Positions 1 to 6,843 are shown, counted from the first letter of the stretch. The stretch is DNA of 64,000 nt from Propionivibrio limicola (GCF_009469695.1 NZ_SSSR01000017.1:1-64000); one strand, 5' to 3'. The notes: generated from the letters alone by a model not told the origin. Numbers and translations: made by a program.

Positions 1-59
1 CGTTCGTGATCACCGGCGCCTCAAAAACCGCCGATCTTCTCAGTTCGGTGTATCAACTT

Positions 60-665
60 TCAATCGCTGGCCTGTGTCAATTTACAACCGCTGGTGACAC
101 AGGCGAGCTTGAGGCGTTCCGGTGCTTCCATGACGGCGATCAGCGCCTGTTCGAGTGTCGGCGCATGCCCGGACAGCGAGTGGTCGATCCCTCCGGCCGC
201 GTCGAGCACCGCCGAGGCTGGAGACCATTCGCGCGACCAGGCGTATTGGTATTTGCTTTCGTCCTTGGCGAAACCGGTTTTTCTGATCTTCGCCTCTTCC
301 CCGTCGATGGCCGCCGTCATGGTGTTGTGATCCGTCTCGTACCAGGTCGTTTCGCCGATCCAATCGAACACATGAACGGTCGGTTGATAAGCGAGGGCTG
401 CTTCACTGGCCTCTGGAACCGTTTCAGCGACGCCGACATGCCTGACATAGACGCCCTCTGCGATCAAAAGCGAATATTCCCAATGGAACTTATCGTCATC
501 CCCCCCGCGGATATTGAGAATTACGCCTTTCTTTGGGTGATGTGACATGTAATCGTGACTTTCCAAGTCATAGCCATTCCAAAGCGTGCCGTCGATGTCG
601 TACTCGACGAACATGCCGTAACCGGCGTGAGGCTGCAGGGTCGAGAGGAATTTTTTCGTGCTCAT
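60..665 (-). CDS. hypothetical prophage protein
   Basis: A 201-residue soluble protein with no signal peptide or membrane segment, rich in acidic and aromatic residues. I do not recognise the family. Its ATG overlaps the stop of the upstream gene (ending at 662) in an ATGA arrangement, so the two are translationally coupled. It is the last visible gene of the leftward early prophage operon, which continues past the window edge or ends here. The location suggests an accessory or replication-associated phage protein, but no function can be assigned from sequence. The first 59 bases of the window, downstream of its stop, show no gene. Confidence 0.7.
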   Translation of the reverse strand: MSTKKFLSTLQPHAGYGMFVEYDIDGTLWNGYDLESHDYMSHHPKKGVILNIRGGDDDKFHWEYSLLIAEGVYVRHVGVAETVPEASEAALAYQPTVHVFDWIGETTWYETDHNTMTAAIDGEEAKIRKTGFAKDESKYQYAWSREWSPASAVLDAAGGIDHSLSGHAPTLEQALIAVMEAPERLKLACVTSGCKLTQASD

Positions 666-1132
666 GCTGCCACCTCCATCCCGCGCGCCATTTCATATTC
701 ACGAAGTTGTGCCGATCGTGCGCTGACTTGATCACATAGATCTCTATCTGGCGCTCTGCGAGATGCTGTAGCGATCAATTCAAGGGCAATGCGGCAGTTG
801 GCGGTGTCGGCGGTCGAAAACAGGGCAGCGAGGTCAACATTGGTTCCGCCAGCCAGGTTGAGAACCAGATCCCGCAGATGCTTTCCGGTTTGCGTGTCCG
901 CCATGATCTCCCTCCGGTACCGCAAAAACGGGCTCACGTCCTTCTGCTCCTCGAGGACGGCGGCGGCGCTCTCGGCGAGCTGGTTGAAGGTGGTAACGCA
1001 CTCATGCGCTTCGTCGTTGCGGTTTTTGCCGAAGCATTCGGCGAGCGTGCCGTCGTCGATCAGCTTCTGCACCTTCTGGGCGGCGAGGCACAGCTTCATC
1101 ACGTTGGTCAGCGTGTAGATGGATAAACACAT
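662..1132 (-). CDS. hypothetical prophage protein
   Basis: A 156-residue protein, mostly helical in appearance, with several Cys residues scattered through it and no membrane segment. The family is not recognised. It sits between the shortened primase gene (37 bases upstream in the operon) and the 201-aa gene, whose start it overlaps by four bases. Co-orientation and tight packing place it in the early prophage operon driven from near position 3230. An AAGGAG-like element lies just upstream of its ATG (complement of 1139-1147), supporting this start. Confidence 0.7.
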   Translation of the reverse strand: MCLSIYTLTNVMKLCLAAQKVQKLIDDGTLAECFGKNRNDEAHECVTTFNQLAESAAAVLEEQKDVSPFLRYRREIMADTQTGKHLRDLVLNLAGGTNVDLAALFSTADTANCRIALELIATASRRAPDRDLCDQVSARSAQLREYEMARGMEVAA

Positions 1133-1169
1133 GGTGATGCTCCTTTCTTAGCGTGGAAAAAATCGGTGG

Positions 1170-1982
1170 TCAGTTGCGTTTGAATACCCAGCACTTCACG
1201 GTGGATGGCTTGGCCGGCACGTTGACGGAGCGCTGGGTGTTATAGATGGCGTGGATGGCCGAATTGACCGGCTTCACGTCGATGAACTTGCGGAAGCGGC
1301 TGGTGCGCAGCAGCTTCTTGAGGACGTTGATGTCGGGCAGCTGCTGGCGGCGGTCGGTGGCGACCTGCACCAGGTGGTTGAGGTTGATGGCGATCTCGGT
1401 CTCGTTGCGGCTGTGGTTGAGCACCGGCATGTCCGGATCGTCGCCCTCGATGTAGTCGAAGATGTCCCAGAACTCCTGCACCAGCGGGTGATCGGCGTTG
1501 ATGGCCATCTGGCGCTCGACGGTCATGCAGATGATCTCGCCCTGCACGTAGTCGATCTGCTCGGCATCAAGCGGCACGATCAGGGCAAGGGCGTCGATCT
1601 TCTTTTCGTGATCGAAGTAGTTTTCCTGTGAGTACCAGCCGGCGATCTTCTCGATATCGAAGCCACGCGCGGTTCGCAGATAGGCATCGGCGGCGGCGTT
1701 GGGCGCCTCCGGCGTTTTCTTGAAGCGGTTGCCCCAGTTCTCGAACAGGTCGGAATACAGCTCCTTGACGTGGATTTCGGCGCCGCACTTGGCAATGCGG
1801 CCGCAGCGCAGCACCCACGGATGCTCCTGGTGCGTGTACATCTCTTTCTTGCCGCACGTCGGGCAGACGCCGCCGCGCATCCAGACGGCACCGTCGGCAC
1901 TGCGCTTTGGCTTGAACGAGTATTCGCGTTCGATGCGGGCGAGCACTTCGCGCTTAATTTCGAGATCCATTGAGACGGCCAT
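1170..1982 (-). CDS. phage primase/helicase, internally deleted
   Basis: The first part (residues about 1-127) looks like the N-terminus of large phage primase/helicase proteins: a zinc ribbon with Cys40, Cys43, Cys60 and Cys66, then the ARGFDIEKIAGWYSQE segment that normally leads into the toprim domain. From about residue 129 the sequence matches, from memory, the extreme C-terminus of the same proteins (VERQMAINADHPL, LNHSRNE, LLRTSRFRKF, VKCWVF). The toprim, Walker and helicase motifs expected between them are absent. Full-length relatives are roughly 850-900 residues; this one is 270. I infer an in-frame internal deletion with a junction near 1590-1615. It could still bind zinc and DNA but cannot be a working primase-helicase. 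ATG at 1982 or 1970 could be the start. Confidence 0.7.
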   Translation of the reverse strand: MAVSMDLEIKREVLARIEREYSFKPKRSADGAVWMRGGVCPTCGKKEMYTHQEHPWVLRCGRIAKCGAEIHVKELYSDLFENWGNRFKKTPEAPNAAADAYLRTARGFDIEKIAGWYSQENYFDHEKKIDALALIVPLDAEQIDYVQGEIICMTVERQMAINADHPLVQEFWDIFDYIEGDDPDMPVLNHSRNETEIAINLNHLVQVATDRRQQLPDINVLKKLLRTSRFRKFIDVKPVNSAIHAIYNTQRSVNVPAKPSTVKCWVFKRN

Positions 1983-2104
1983 TAAGAAAATTTGGGTAAA
2001 AAAATCCTGTCGCGCCGGTTTAATCGATTGCCGGTGCGGTGTGTCTTGCTGCTGGGAGTAGGGGGCTTGGCTACGGCCTAAACAACGGCCTCAGCCACAA
2101 CGGC

Positions 2105-2413
2105 TCAGCCGGAGGGCGCCATGCGCGGATGGGGGAACGACATGCCAAGCTCCAGTTGAGCGTCGGCCGGCGGCTGGGCGGCCGGGGAACGCGGAGAGAG
2201 CGGGATAAACACCTTCGGATTCGGCATCATCGACGGGGCAATGGTGCGCAAGGCAGCGAGCTGGGCAATCCAGGTGTGCGCGCAGTCCGGGTTGTTGCAC
2301 TGCACCTTGGCTTCGCGCACCGTCTCGGAAAGCTGCTTTGACGAGCGAACGGTGGATTCAGACCCGCAGTGCGGGCAGAGAACACGCCACTGATTGAAAT
2401 GCACCTGACTCAT
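2105..2413 (-). CDS. Ogr/Delta-like zinc-finger protein
   Basis: A 102-residue protein whose first 50 residues carry the Ogr/Delta pattern: CPHCGS near residues 13-18, RSSKQLS, then CNNPDCAHTW near 39-48. The four Cys match the CxxC-(about 22)-CxxxxC zinc site of P2 Ogr and P4 Delta, activators of late phage promoters that bind RNA polymerase alpha. The C-terminal half is Pro-rich and low in complexity. The start is the ATG at 2413, which overlaps the upstream stop (ATGA); an in-frame start at 2497 would lie inside the upstream gene. In P2, ogr is in the late region, whereas here it is in the early operon. Late activation is therefore inferred from family, not context. Confidence 0.8.
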   Translation of the reverse strand: MSQVHFNQWRVLCPHCGSESTVRSSKQLSETVREAKVQCNNPDCAHTWIAQLAALRTIAPSMMPNPKVFIPLSPRSPAAQPPADAQLELGMSFPHPRMAPSG

Positions 2414-2991
2414 GCCTCTTGCTCCTTGCTGTAAACCTGCGACAGCCGCGCCTCGGTGACCTTGAGCGCCTTGTTGACGCAGTGCAGGACGTTGCAAAGG
2501 GCGACGTGCGTGTGTTCCAGTTCGCCGGCATCAACGCCGTCGAGCATGTCCGCCACGGCGTTCTGAGCTCCGGCGGAAGAATTCACCAGCTCCTTGAACA
2601 TGACGAGGACGCCGTAATCCTGCGCCTCTGGCTCTGCGGCCCGGCAAACCACGCCGAGCGGGGCGAACCACGTATTGAGCAGGGCCAGACGGCTATCGGT
2701 CGGCAAGGCCGCGAGGATCGACGGGATGAAGTTCGGCGGGCAGGGGTTGGTGTCTTTGGTGACATCATCCAGCCAGCGGAAAACGCGGTCGGCGTTCGTC
2801 TTGGCGCGGGAAAAGGCGTCCCGGCTTGGCGGGTCGAAGTCGATGCCCGTAACGGCTGGGCCGCCCAGGCGATTGTGCGCTTCAACAATCTGCATGACCG
2901 CCGTCTCACGGCTCCAGCCGTTCTGCTTGCGCCACGCCTCGACGGTGTCGCGCAGGGCGCCGGTGAAGGTTTTGTGCGATTCATTCCGCAT
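2410..2991 (-). CDS. phage early protein of unknown function
   Basis: A 193-residue protein starting at the ATG at 2991 (MRNESHK). The frame is open further upstream to 3246, but that stretch is Arg/Pro-rich and overlaps the next gene, so it is rejected. The first 40 residues look like a helical DNA-binding segment (WRKQNGWSRETAVMQIVEAH), followed by a FRWLDDVTKD segment that resembles small phage regulators of the CII or YdaT kind; this likeness is weak. It lies second in the early operon after the ribbon-helix-helix gene, which is the position of a CII-type regulator. Function is unproven. Confidence 0.65.
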   Translation of the reverse strand: MRNESHKTFTGALRDTVEAWRKQNGWSRETAVMQIVEAHNRLGGPAVTGIDFDPPSRDAFSRAKTNADRVFRWLDDVTKDTNPCPPNFIPSILAALPTDSRLALLNTWFAPLGVVCRAAEPEAQDYGVLVMFKELVNSSAGAQNAVADMLDGVDAGELEHTHVALCNVLHCVNKALKVTEARLSQVYSKEQEA

Positions 2992-3011
2992 GCTCGTCTC
3001 CGCCCTTGCCG

Positions 3012-3212
3012 TTAGGATTTCAACGTCAGGCCCGCATCGCGGACAACGATGGGGAGGCCTTTGAGGTAAGCCTGCCGGGCGAGCGCCGAGAGCGTGATAT
3101 TCAGCTCGCCGGAGAGCCGTTCCGCTTCTTCGCGCTCTTCCGGCATCAGGCGGAGCGATATGGGCTTTTTGGTCCAAAGCCCGTCCGGGTTGCGTTGTCG
3201 TTGGCTTTTCAT
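3012..3212 (-). CDS. small ribbon-helix-helix-like phage regulator
   Basis: A 66-residue basic protein. The ISLRLMPEEREEAERLSGELNITLSALARQAYL pattern (here abbreviated: a beta strand ISLRL, then two helices) fits a CopG/Arc ribbon-helix-helix fold. The start is set at the ATG at 3212, which has AAAGGTG eight bases upstream; an ATG at 3230 is also in frame. It is the first gene of the leftward early operon, divergent from the XRE repressor at 3271, so it takes the Cro/Cox position. It likely competes with the repressor at the shared control region, which is an inference from layout. Confidence 0.65.
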   Translation of the reverse strand: MKSQRQRNPDGLWTKKPISLRLMPEEREEAERLSGELNITLSALARQAYLKGLPIVVRDAGLTLKS

Positions 3213-3230
3213 TACAAAGCACCTTTGCAC

Positions 3231-3270
3231 AAAGTGTTACACACACAAATTATAGGGAAGGAATATTCCC
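3231..3270. promoter_or_regulatory. divergent control region of the prophage immunity switch
   Basis: The gap between the leftward early operon and the rightward repressor gene. It contains AAAGTGTTACAC (3231-3242), identical over 12 bases to part of the perfect palindrome at 5255-5269. A 10-bp palindrome, GGAATATTCC (3260-3269), overlaps the Shine-Dalgarno region (AGGGAAGGA) of the repressor. Both are plausible operators for the XRE repressor or the ribbon-helix-helix protein. Confidence 0.5.
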
Positions 3271-3660
3271 ATGTCGAGCATTTATGGTGAAGAAATATGC
3301 ACAATGGGGGGGCGGCTCAGATTCGAGCGTGATCGATTGCGCCTTTCTCAAGCGGCTCTGGCGGTCAAAATTGATACATCTGACCGCACGGTAAAGAAGT
3401 ACGAGAAGGACGTGACAACGCCCCGCGCCATCGAGCTTTCCCGCATGCGCGAGATCGGCATGGACGTGTGGTACATCCTGACCGGTAGCCGGGGCGCCAC
3501 TGGCGTTTCGACGCTCGGTGTAAGGGAGAGCTGGCCGGCTTACACCCCGGCTGAACGGCTGGCCGATTTCATCGCGACTCTGACGCTCTCTGACAAAGAC
3601 GCGACGATGTTGCGCGATCTGGCCCTGCGCCTTGCTGAAGGCAACGCGGCGGCATCGTGA
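3271..3660 (+). CDS. XRE-family prophage repressor
   Basis: A 129-residue protein with an N-terminal helix-turn-helix of the Xre/Cro type at about residues 14-60 (RLRFERDRLRLSQAALAVKI, then TSDRTVKKYEKDVTTP), followed by the GMDVWYILTGSRG tail typical of short phage repressors. The C-terminal 50 residues are helical and probably mediate dimerisation. No LexA-type Ser/Lys protease domain is present, so it is not an SOS-cleaved CI; release from lysogeny must use another route, such as the antirepressor at 4165-4707. ATG 3271 has AAGGA upstream; a second ATG at 3304 is possible. It diverges from the early operon, the classic immunity layout. Confidence 0.8.
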   Translation: MSSIYGEEICTMGGRLRFERDRLRLSQAALAVKIDTSDRTVKKYEKDVTTPRAIELSRMREIGMDVWYILTGSRGATGVSTLGVRESWPAYTPAERLADFIATLTLSDKDATMLRDLALRLAEGNAAAS

Positions 3661-3680
3661 AGAAAAGTTCACCATGATTG

Positions 3681-3920
3681 TCACCGCTCAAGGCTGGCGC
3701 GAGCTTCGAGCACCAGTTGTTCCATCAGTGCGTCGCTGGCGTGCATCTTGTCCACGAAAAGCTCCAACAGGTGGGCGTGCGCGATGGTCGTGGCGTTGAT
3801 CTCGCCGGGGCCGGTTAAGCCGGCCTGATCGAGCAGATCGACCAGCAGCGAGAGTGCCGCCGTTGTCTTTTTCCGCTCATTGACGGCATCGGCCAAGGCG
3901 GTAATGTGTTGGTGGGTCAC
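3681..3920 (-). CDS. small hypothetical prophage protein
   Basis: A 79-residue helical, acidic protein of unknown family. The ATG at 3986 has no ribosome binding site, while the in-frame GTG at 3920 is preceded by AAGGAG at a good distance (complement of about 3926-3932), so the GTG start is chosen. It is transcribed toward the end of the repressor gene (convergent, 20 bases apart). It may be the tail of the ant-arc transcript or have its own promoter. Confidence 0.55.
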   Translation of the reverse strand: MTHQHITALADAVNERKKTTAALSLLVDLLDQAGLTGPGEINATTIAHAHLLELFVDKMHASDALMEQLVLEARASLER

Positions 3921-4122
3921 GATAGGCTCCTTATAAAAACCGAGAAAGGAGCCGAACTGTCGATCAAGCCGATGGTGTGATCCCATGCTTCGGCGGAGGA
4001 TCGCGCCAGGGCGGAAAAGTGCAGCACCTTCCCCGTCTGACGAATTTTTATTGAAAACGCGCGCATGCTACTATTCGACATGTCGATACCCTTTCATTAG
4101 CGTGGATTGGTTTTTGACGTCG

Positions 4123-4158
4123 GCCCTGAGGTGCGGGAACACCTCAGGGCTTTCTTTT
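4123..4158 (+). terminator. orphan intrinsic terminator, plus strand
   Basis: A perfect 11-bp stem (GCCCTGAGGTG 4123-4133 with CACCTCAGGGC 4140-4150), a 6-base loop and TTTCTTTT right after it. The U-tract is on the plus strand only. No plus-strand gene precedes it after the repressor stop at 3660, so it ends either read-through from the repressor or a small unannotated transcript from about 4050-4120. Confidence 0.75.
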
Positions 4159-4164
4159 GTCTGG

Positions 4165-4707
4165 CTACACGCCTTCAAGCGCCAACTGCGATACATCCTT
4201 CCCGAGAAATTTCACATCCGGGACTGCTTGACCGAGCACTAGGCTGATTTCGTTCAAATCTGCCAACAGCGCTTTCTGCACGAACGAATCCTTTGTCCTC
4301 GCCAAGTCGTTCAGGATCGTGCGCCGCAGCTTCAACAGCTCGATGCCTTCCTTCCGAGAGAGTTGCTTGCGCCCCGCGTAGTGCCATACGAATTCGGCAA
4401 CGGCCTGTTTCATCGCTTGCGATTTTGGCTGCCCGGACTCCATCACGATCAGCAAAAAGCCGATGGGGTGATAGACCGAAGTGTCGTAATTCTTGCCGTC
4501 AGTGGTGGTCAACTTGACCACCACTGAGTGGTCGTCGATGTACGAATTTCGCTCCAAAAGCTTGCTGATCGCCCTGACAGGATCGTCGTATTCAAGCCAT
4601 TCGCCGATGGCGGCGCGGGTCGCATGCGGAACGCCATCGACCATGACGGTTTGCGACAGGGCAATGTCGCCCCAGACGAATGGTGTTACTTCGGCATTAC
4701 TGGCCAT
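4165..4707 (-). CDS. phage antirepressor (Bro-N-like, P22 Ant position)
   Basis: A 180-residue protein related to phage antirepressor/BRO-N type proteins: residues 20-60 give the beta-rich DNA-binding-like start (GVPHATRAAIGEWLEYDDP, ILERN-like KLLERNSYI), then VVKLTTTDGKNYDTSVYHP and a helical tail. ATG 4707 is preferred because GGGGAGA lies seven bases upstream; the ATG at 4746 has none. It overlaps the arc-like gene by 11 bases. In P22, ant follows arc in the immI operon and inactivates the phage repressor. Gene order here (mnt | arc, ant) is the same, so an antirepressor role is a good inference. Confidence 0.7.
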   Translation of the reverse strand: MASNAEVTPFVWGDIALSQTVMVDGVPHATRAAIGEWLEYDDPVRAISKLLERNSYIDDHSVVVKLTTTDGKNYDTSVYHPIGFLLIVMESGQPKSQAMKQAVAEFVWHYAGRKQLSRKEGIELLKLRRTILNDLARTKDSFVQKALLADLNEISLVLGQAVPDVKFLGKDVSQLALEGV

Positions 4708-4885
4708 CAGCTTTCTCCCCGTGACAAAGTTCGCCGCCCCCTTCACGAGTGCGGCTCTCCTCTAAACGAACAGTTATTTCGGCATTCAGGCTCCTGTGGT
4801 TATCAATGGCCTTGTGAGCTAACCAGTCCTTCAGTTCTTGTGTGACGCGCAACGCAATTTGCGGCGCGGTTCTTGCGCTTCTCAT
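4697..4885 (-). CDS. Arc-like repressor
   Basis: A 62-residue ribbon-helix-helix protein: PQIALRVTQELKDWLAHKA, then NHRSLNAEITVRLEES. P22 Arc (53 residues) has the same pattern, with a short strand that reads the DNA and an NGRSVNSEI turn. The last 15 residues are an unrelated polar tail overlapping the antirepressor gene. Arc in P22 represses its own promoter and ant. Here the gene is divergent from the Mnt-like gene, with operators between (4904-4953). The start at 4885 has AGGAGGC-like bases just upstream (complement of 4890-4895). Confidence 0.8.
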   Translation of the reverse strand: MRSARTAPQIALRVTQELKDWLAHKAIDNHRSLNAEITVRLEESRTREGGGELCHGEKADGQ

Positions 4886-4903
4886 GTTGCCTCCTTTCTG
4901 TAA

Positions 4904-4953
4904 AGCACGGTGCTACTGTAGTACGGTGCTTTATATAAGTCAAGCACCGTGCT
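4904..4953. promoter_or_regulatory. three palindromic operators between arc-like and mnt-like genes
   Basis: AGCACGGTGCT (4904-4914), AGTACGGTGCT (4920-4930) and AGCACCGTGCT (4943-4953). The first and third are palindromes with one central base pair. The centre CACGGTG is, from memory, also the core of the P22 Mnt operator. They cover the divergent promoter region of the two ribbon-helix-helix genes and are the likely binding sites of one or both. Confidence 0.75.
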
Positions 4954-4967
4954 GATATACTTTCCAG

Positions 4968-5222
4968 ATGGCCAGAAACGAACCTCAAGTCAATTTGCGC
5001 ATGCCGGAGGCGTTGAAAACAGCGCTTGATGCAGCTGCTCTTGAAAACAAACGATCTCTTACTGCTGAGATCGTCGCTCGATTACAGGCATCGTTTGATG
5101 CCGAGCAGGCAGACATCTCTGTTACTGACTTAGCGAAACTTCTCGATGCCCAGGAGGCGCGCCTGAAGGCGTGGGCGCTCTCCATCGCCTCCCACACAGG
5201 CGGCGATATTTATAAGAAATAG
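4968..5222 (+). CDS. Mnt-like repressor
   Basis: An 84-residue ribbon-helix-helix protein. MARNEPQVNLRMPEALKTAL at the start and NKRSLTAEIVARLQ follow P22 Mnt (83 residues, starting MARDDP and containing RSMNSEL). The C-terminal half is a coiled-coil-like helix ending in YKK, as in Mnt, where it makes the tetramer. It is transcribed away from the arc-ant pair. In P22, Mnt is made in the lysogen and keeps ant off. The same role is inferred here from order, lengths and the operators at 4904-4953. Confidence 0.8.
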   Translation: MARNEPQVNLRMPEALKTALDAAALENKRSLTAEIVARLQASFDAEQADISVTDLAKLLDAQEARLKAWALSIASHTGGDIYKK

Positions 5223-5254
5223 CATCTCAACCGGACGGCATTTAGCACGTCGTC

Positions 5255-5269
5255 AAAGTGTTACACTTT
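5255..5269. promoter_or_regulatory. palindromic operator upstream of the nuclease gene
   Basis: AAAGTGTTACACTTT is a perfect palindrome around one central T, 50 bases before the nuclease start. Its first 12 bases are repeated exactly at 3231-3242 in the immunity control region, which suggests that the same regulator binds both. Confidence 0.55.
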
Positions 5270-5319
5270 CCATTTCAACCAAAACGCATAGTTGCGTTGC
5301 CATGGAAGGGGGAAGGTGA

Positions 5320-6015
5320 ATGCTGTTCGGATCAGTTCAATGGGTTAAATCAAGCGTGGCCGGTGTTCTCACGGCGGCCGCGTTGCTGTGTGCTGCCTCG
5401 GTTTCGGCCATGACAATTCCGTGTCGTGTTGTCGGGGTGACCGACGGCGACACGCTTACTTGTCTGACGGAAGAGAAGCAGCAAATCAAGGTCCGGTTGG
5501 CGCAAATTGACGCGCCCGAGAAGGCTCAGCCGTTCGGGCAGCGTTCAAAGCAGGCCCTGTCCGATCTGGTGTTCCAGAAGGACGTGGTTCTGGAAAAGGA
5601 AACGACCGACAAATATGGGCGGATGGTCGCCAAGGTTTTGAAGGACGGCAAAGACGTCAATCTTGAGATGGTTCGTCAGGGCATGGCATGGGTGTATGAC
5701 CAGTACGCGCATGACCGGGAGTACTTCGCCATTCAGCAGGTAGCCAAGTCTTCGAGGGCGGGCCTTTGGTCAGATGTCGATCCGGTGCGGCCGTCCGACT
5801 GGCGTCATGGCGGCGGAAGCGCCAGCCTACAAAAAGCTTCAGCAGCGGCCCCAGCGGTTCTCGCCAAGGCAAGCGGCAAGTTCTCCTGCAACGGGAAAAG
5901 CTACTGTCGGGAAATGACTTCCTGCGAAGAGGCCCAGTTCTATCTCAACTCGTGCGGGGTTAGCCGGCTTGATCGGGATCGGGACGGGGTGGCTTGTGAA
6001 ACGCTTTGCCGGTGA
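5320..6015 (+). CDS. secreted thermonuclease with Excalibur domain
   Basis: A 231-residue protein. Residues about 10-30 are a signal peptide (SVAGVLTAAALLCAASVSA). Residues 33-150 are a staphylococcal-nuclease (SNase) fold: VVGVTDGDTLTC, KVRLAQIDAPEKAQPFG, DKYGRMVAKV, VNLEMVRQGMAWVY, with the expected Asp, Arg and Glu active-site positions. A low-complexity Ala/Ser linker follows, then an Excalibur calcium-binding domain (CREMTSCEEA to DRDRDGVACE) with its DxDxDG-type loop and paired Cys. It would degrade DNA/RNA in the periplasm or outside the cell. It is not a normal P2 late gene; I read it as a lysogenic-conversion gene, and the operator at 5255-5269 suggests phage control. Confidence 0.88.
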   Translation: MLFGSVQWVKSSVAGVLTAAALLCAASVSAMTIPCRVVGVTDGDTLTCLTEEKQQIKVRLAQIDAPEKAQPFGQRSKQALSDLVFQKDVVLEKETTDKYGRMVAKVLKDGKDVNLEMVRQGMAWVYDQYAHDREYFAIQQVAKSSRAGLWSDVDPVRPSDWRHGGGSASLQKASAAAPAVLAKASGKFSCNGKSYCREMTSCEEAQFYLNSCGVSRLDRDRDGVACETLCR

Positions 6016-6025
6016 TAATTTAACT

Positions 6026-6424
6026 ATGAACAAAAACTCTTTTTTCGGATTGCTAGGCGTTGCTGTTTTTCCTTTTTTTATCAAAATGTCTCTTGCCGCG
6101 ACTCCTGCCGAGCAACTAGCAAAAGATTCCTACGACTTTGTCGATCGAATGGAATCGATGCTCGACGGCTCTATAAAGAGCGGGAGCAAGGAAGATTTCA
6201 ACCGTTTCACCTATCAGCCGACGGTGTCCATGATGCAAAAATGGCCTAAACTTGGGGAGTCCGTTTCCCATGATAAGTACATTCGTTGTTACTTTGCTGT
6301 AACTGCCTTCCGAGTGTATTCCGAAGACCAGTTCAAAGCTGGCGGCAGGTTGCCAAAATCATCCACTATAAGTAAGGATTATTTCGAGCAGAAGAAGCTG
6401 TGCAAGGCGGCGCTGCCCAAATAA
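6026..6424 (+). CDS. small secreted protein of unknown function
   Basis: A 132-residue protein with a clear N-terminal signal peptide (NSFFGLLGVAVFPFFIKMSLAA, residues 4-25). The mature part is helical and polar with two Cys (YIRCYFAV, KKLCKAAL). The ATG at 6026 lies 10 bases after the nuclease stop; a longer frame back to 5969 would overlap the nuclease gene and lose the signal peptide. Close spacing implies co-transcription with the nuclease. The family is not recognised; a nuclease-associated or immunity-like partner is possible but unsupported. Confidence 0.7.
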   Translation: MNKNSFFGLLGVAVFPFFIKMSLAATPAEQLAKDSYDFVDRMESMLDGSIKSGSKEDFNRFTYQPTVSMMQKWPKLGESVSHDKYIRCYFAVTAFRVYSEDQFKAGGRLPKSSTISKDYFEQKKLCKAALPK

Positions 6425-6444
6425 TCGCCGCTTAAAACTTAAGC

Positions 6445-6480
6445 AGCCCGGCATCTTGTTGATGGCCGGGCTTTTTTTCG
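6445..6480 (+). terminator. intrinsic terminator after the nuclease operon
   Basis: AGCCCGGC (6445-6452) pairs with GCCGGGCT (6465-6472), followed by a T-run to 6478. It ends the nuclease and secreted-protein transcript. Confidence 0.8.
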
Positions 6481-6521
6481 CCTTATCCACAGGGTTGTTC
6501 AGTTTATTTGTGGGAGCTTGT

Positions 6522-6573
6522 ATTACACACAAACACACAAAAACGTTGATTTGTGTGTTTTGGTGTGTATAAT
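6522..6573. promoter_or_regulatory. hicAB promoter/operator with long inverted repeat
   Basis: ATTACACACAAACACACAA (6522-6540) and TTGTGTGTTTTGGTGTGTAT (6551-6570) form an imperfect inverted repeat made of ACACA/TGTGT blocks, followed by another TTACACACAA (6573-6582) before the hicA ribosome binding site. HicB antitoxins with a ribbon-helix-helix domain repress their own promoter, so this is the likely operator. Confidence 0.6.
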
Positions 6574-6601
6574 TACACACAAGCAACCGGGAGACGTTAA
6601 G

Positions 6602-6784
6602 ATGAATTCGACGAAACTAATCCGGATGCTGGAAGACGATGGATGGCAGCAAATACGCACCACTGGCAGCCACCACCACTTCAAACACGCGACGAAGAAA
6701 GGACTTGTGACGGTGCCTCACCCGAAGAAGGACTTGCCAGTCGGTACTGTGAACAGCATCTTGAAACAAGCCGGACTCAAATGA
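6602..6784 (+). CDS. hicA: HicA toxin (mRNA interferase)
   Basis: A 60-residue protein with the full HicA pattern: MNSTKLIRMLEDDGW, IRTTGSHHHFKH with the catalytic His in the GSHHHF segment, VTVPHPKKDLPVGTVNSILKQAGL. HicA is a double-stranded-RNA-binding-fold ribonuclease that cleaves mRNA when free of HicB. The ATG at 6602 has GGGAG eight bases upstream; an upstream in-frame start at 6518 would read through the operator and is rejected. Its stop codon lies inside a terminator hairpin (6771-6796) that separates it from hicB. Confidence 0.92.
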   Translation: MNSTKLIRMLEDDGWQQIRTTGSHHHFKHATKKGLVTVPHPKKDLPVGTVNSILKQAGLK

Positions 6785-6796
6785 GTCCGGTTTTTT
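6771..6796 (+). terminator. intrinsic terminator between hicA and hicB
   Basis: CCGGACTCA (6771-6779) pairs with TGAGTCCGG (6782-6790), followed by six Ts. The hairpin includes the hicA stop codon. It would cut transcription between toxin and antitoxin, so hicB needs read-through or its own promoter in 6797-6843. Confidence 0.8.
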
Positions 6797-6843
6797 ACCA
6801 GATGCATCTTGTGAATATTTGATTTTTTTAGTTCGGAGTTTGT

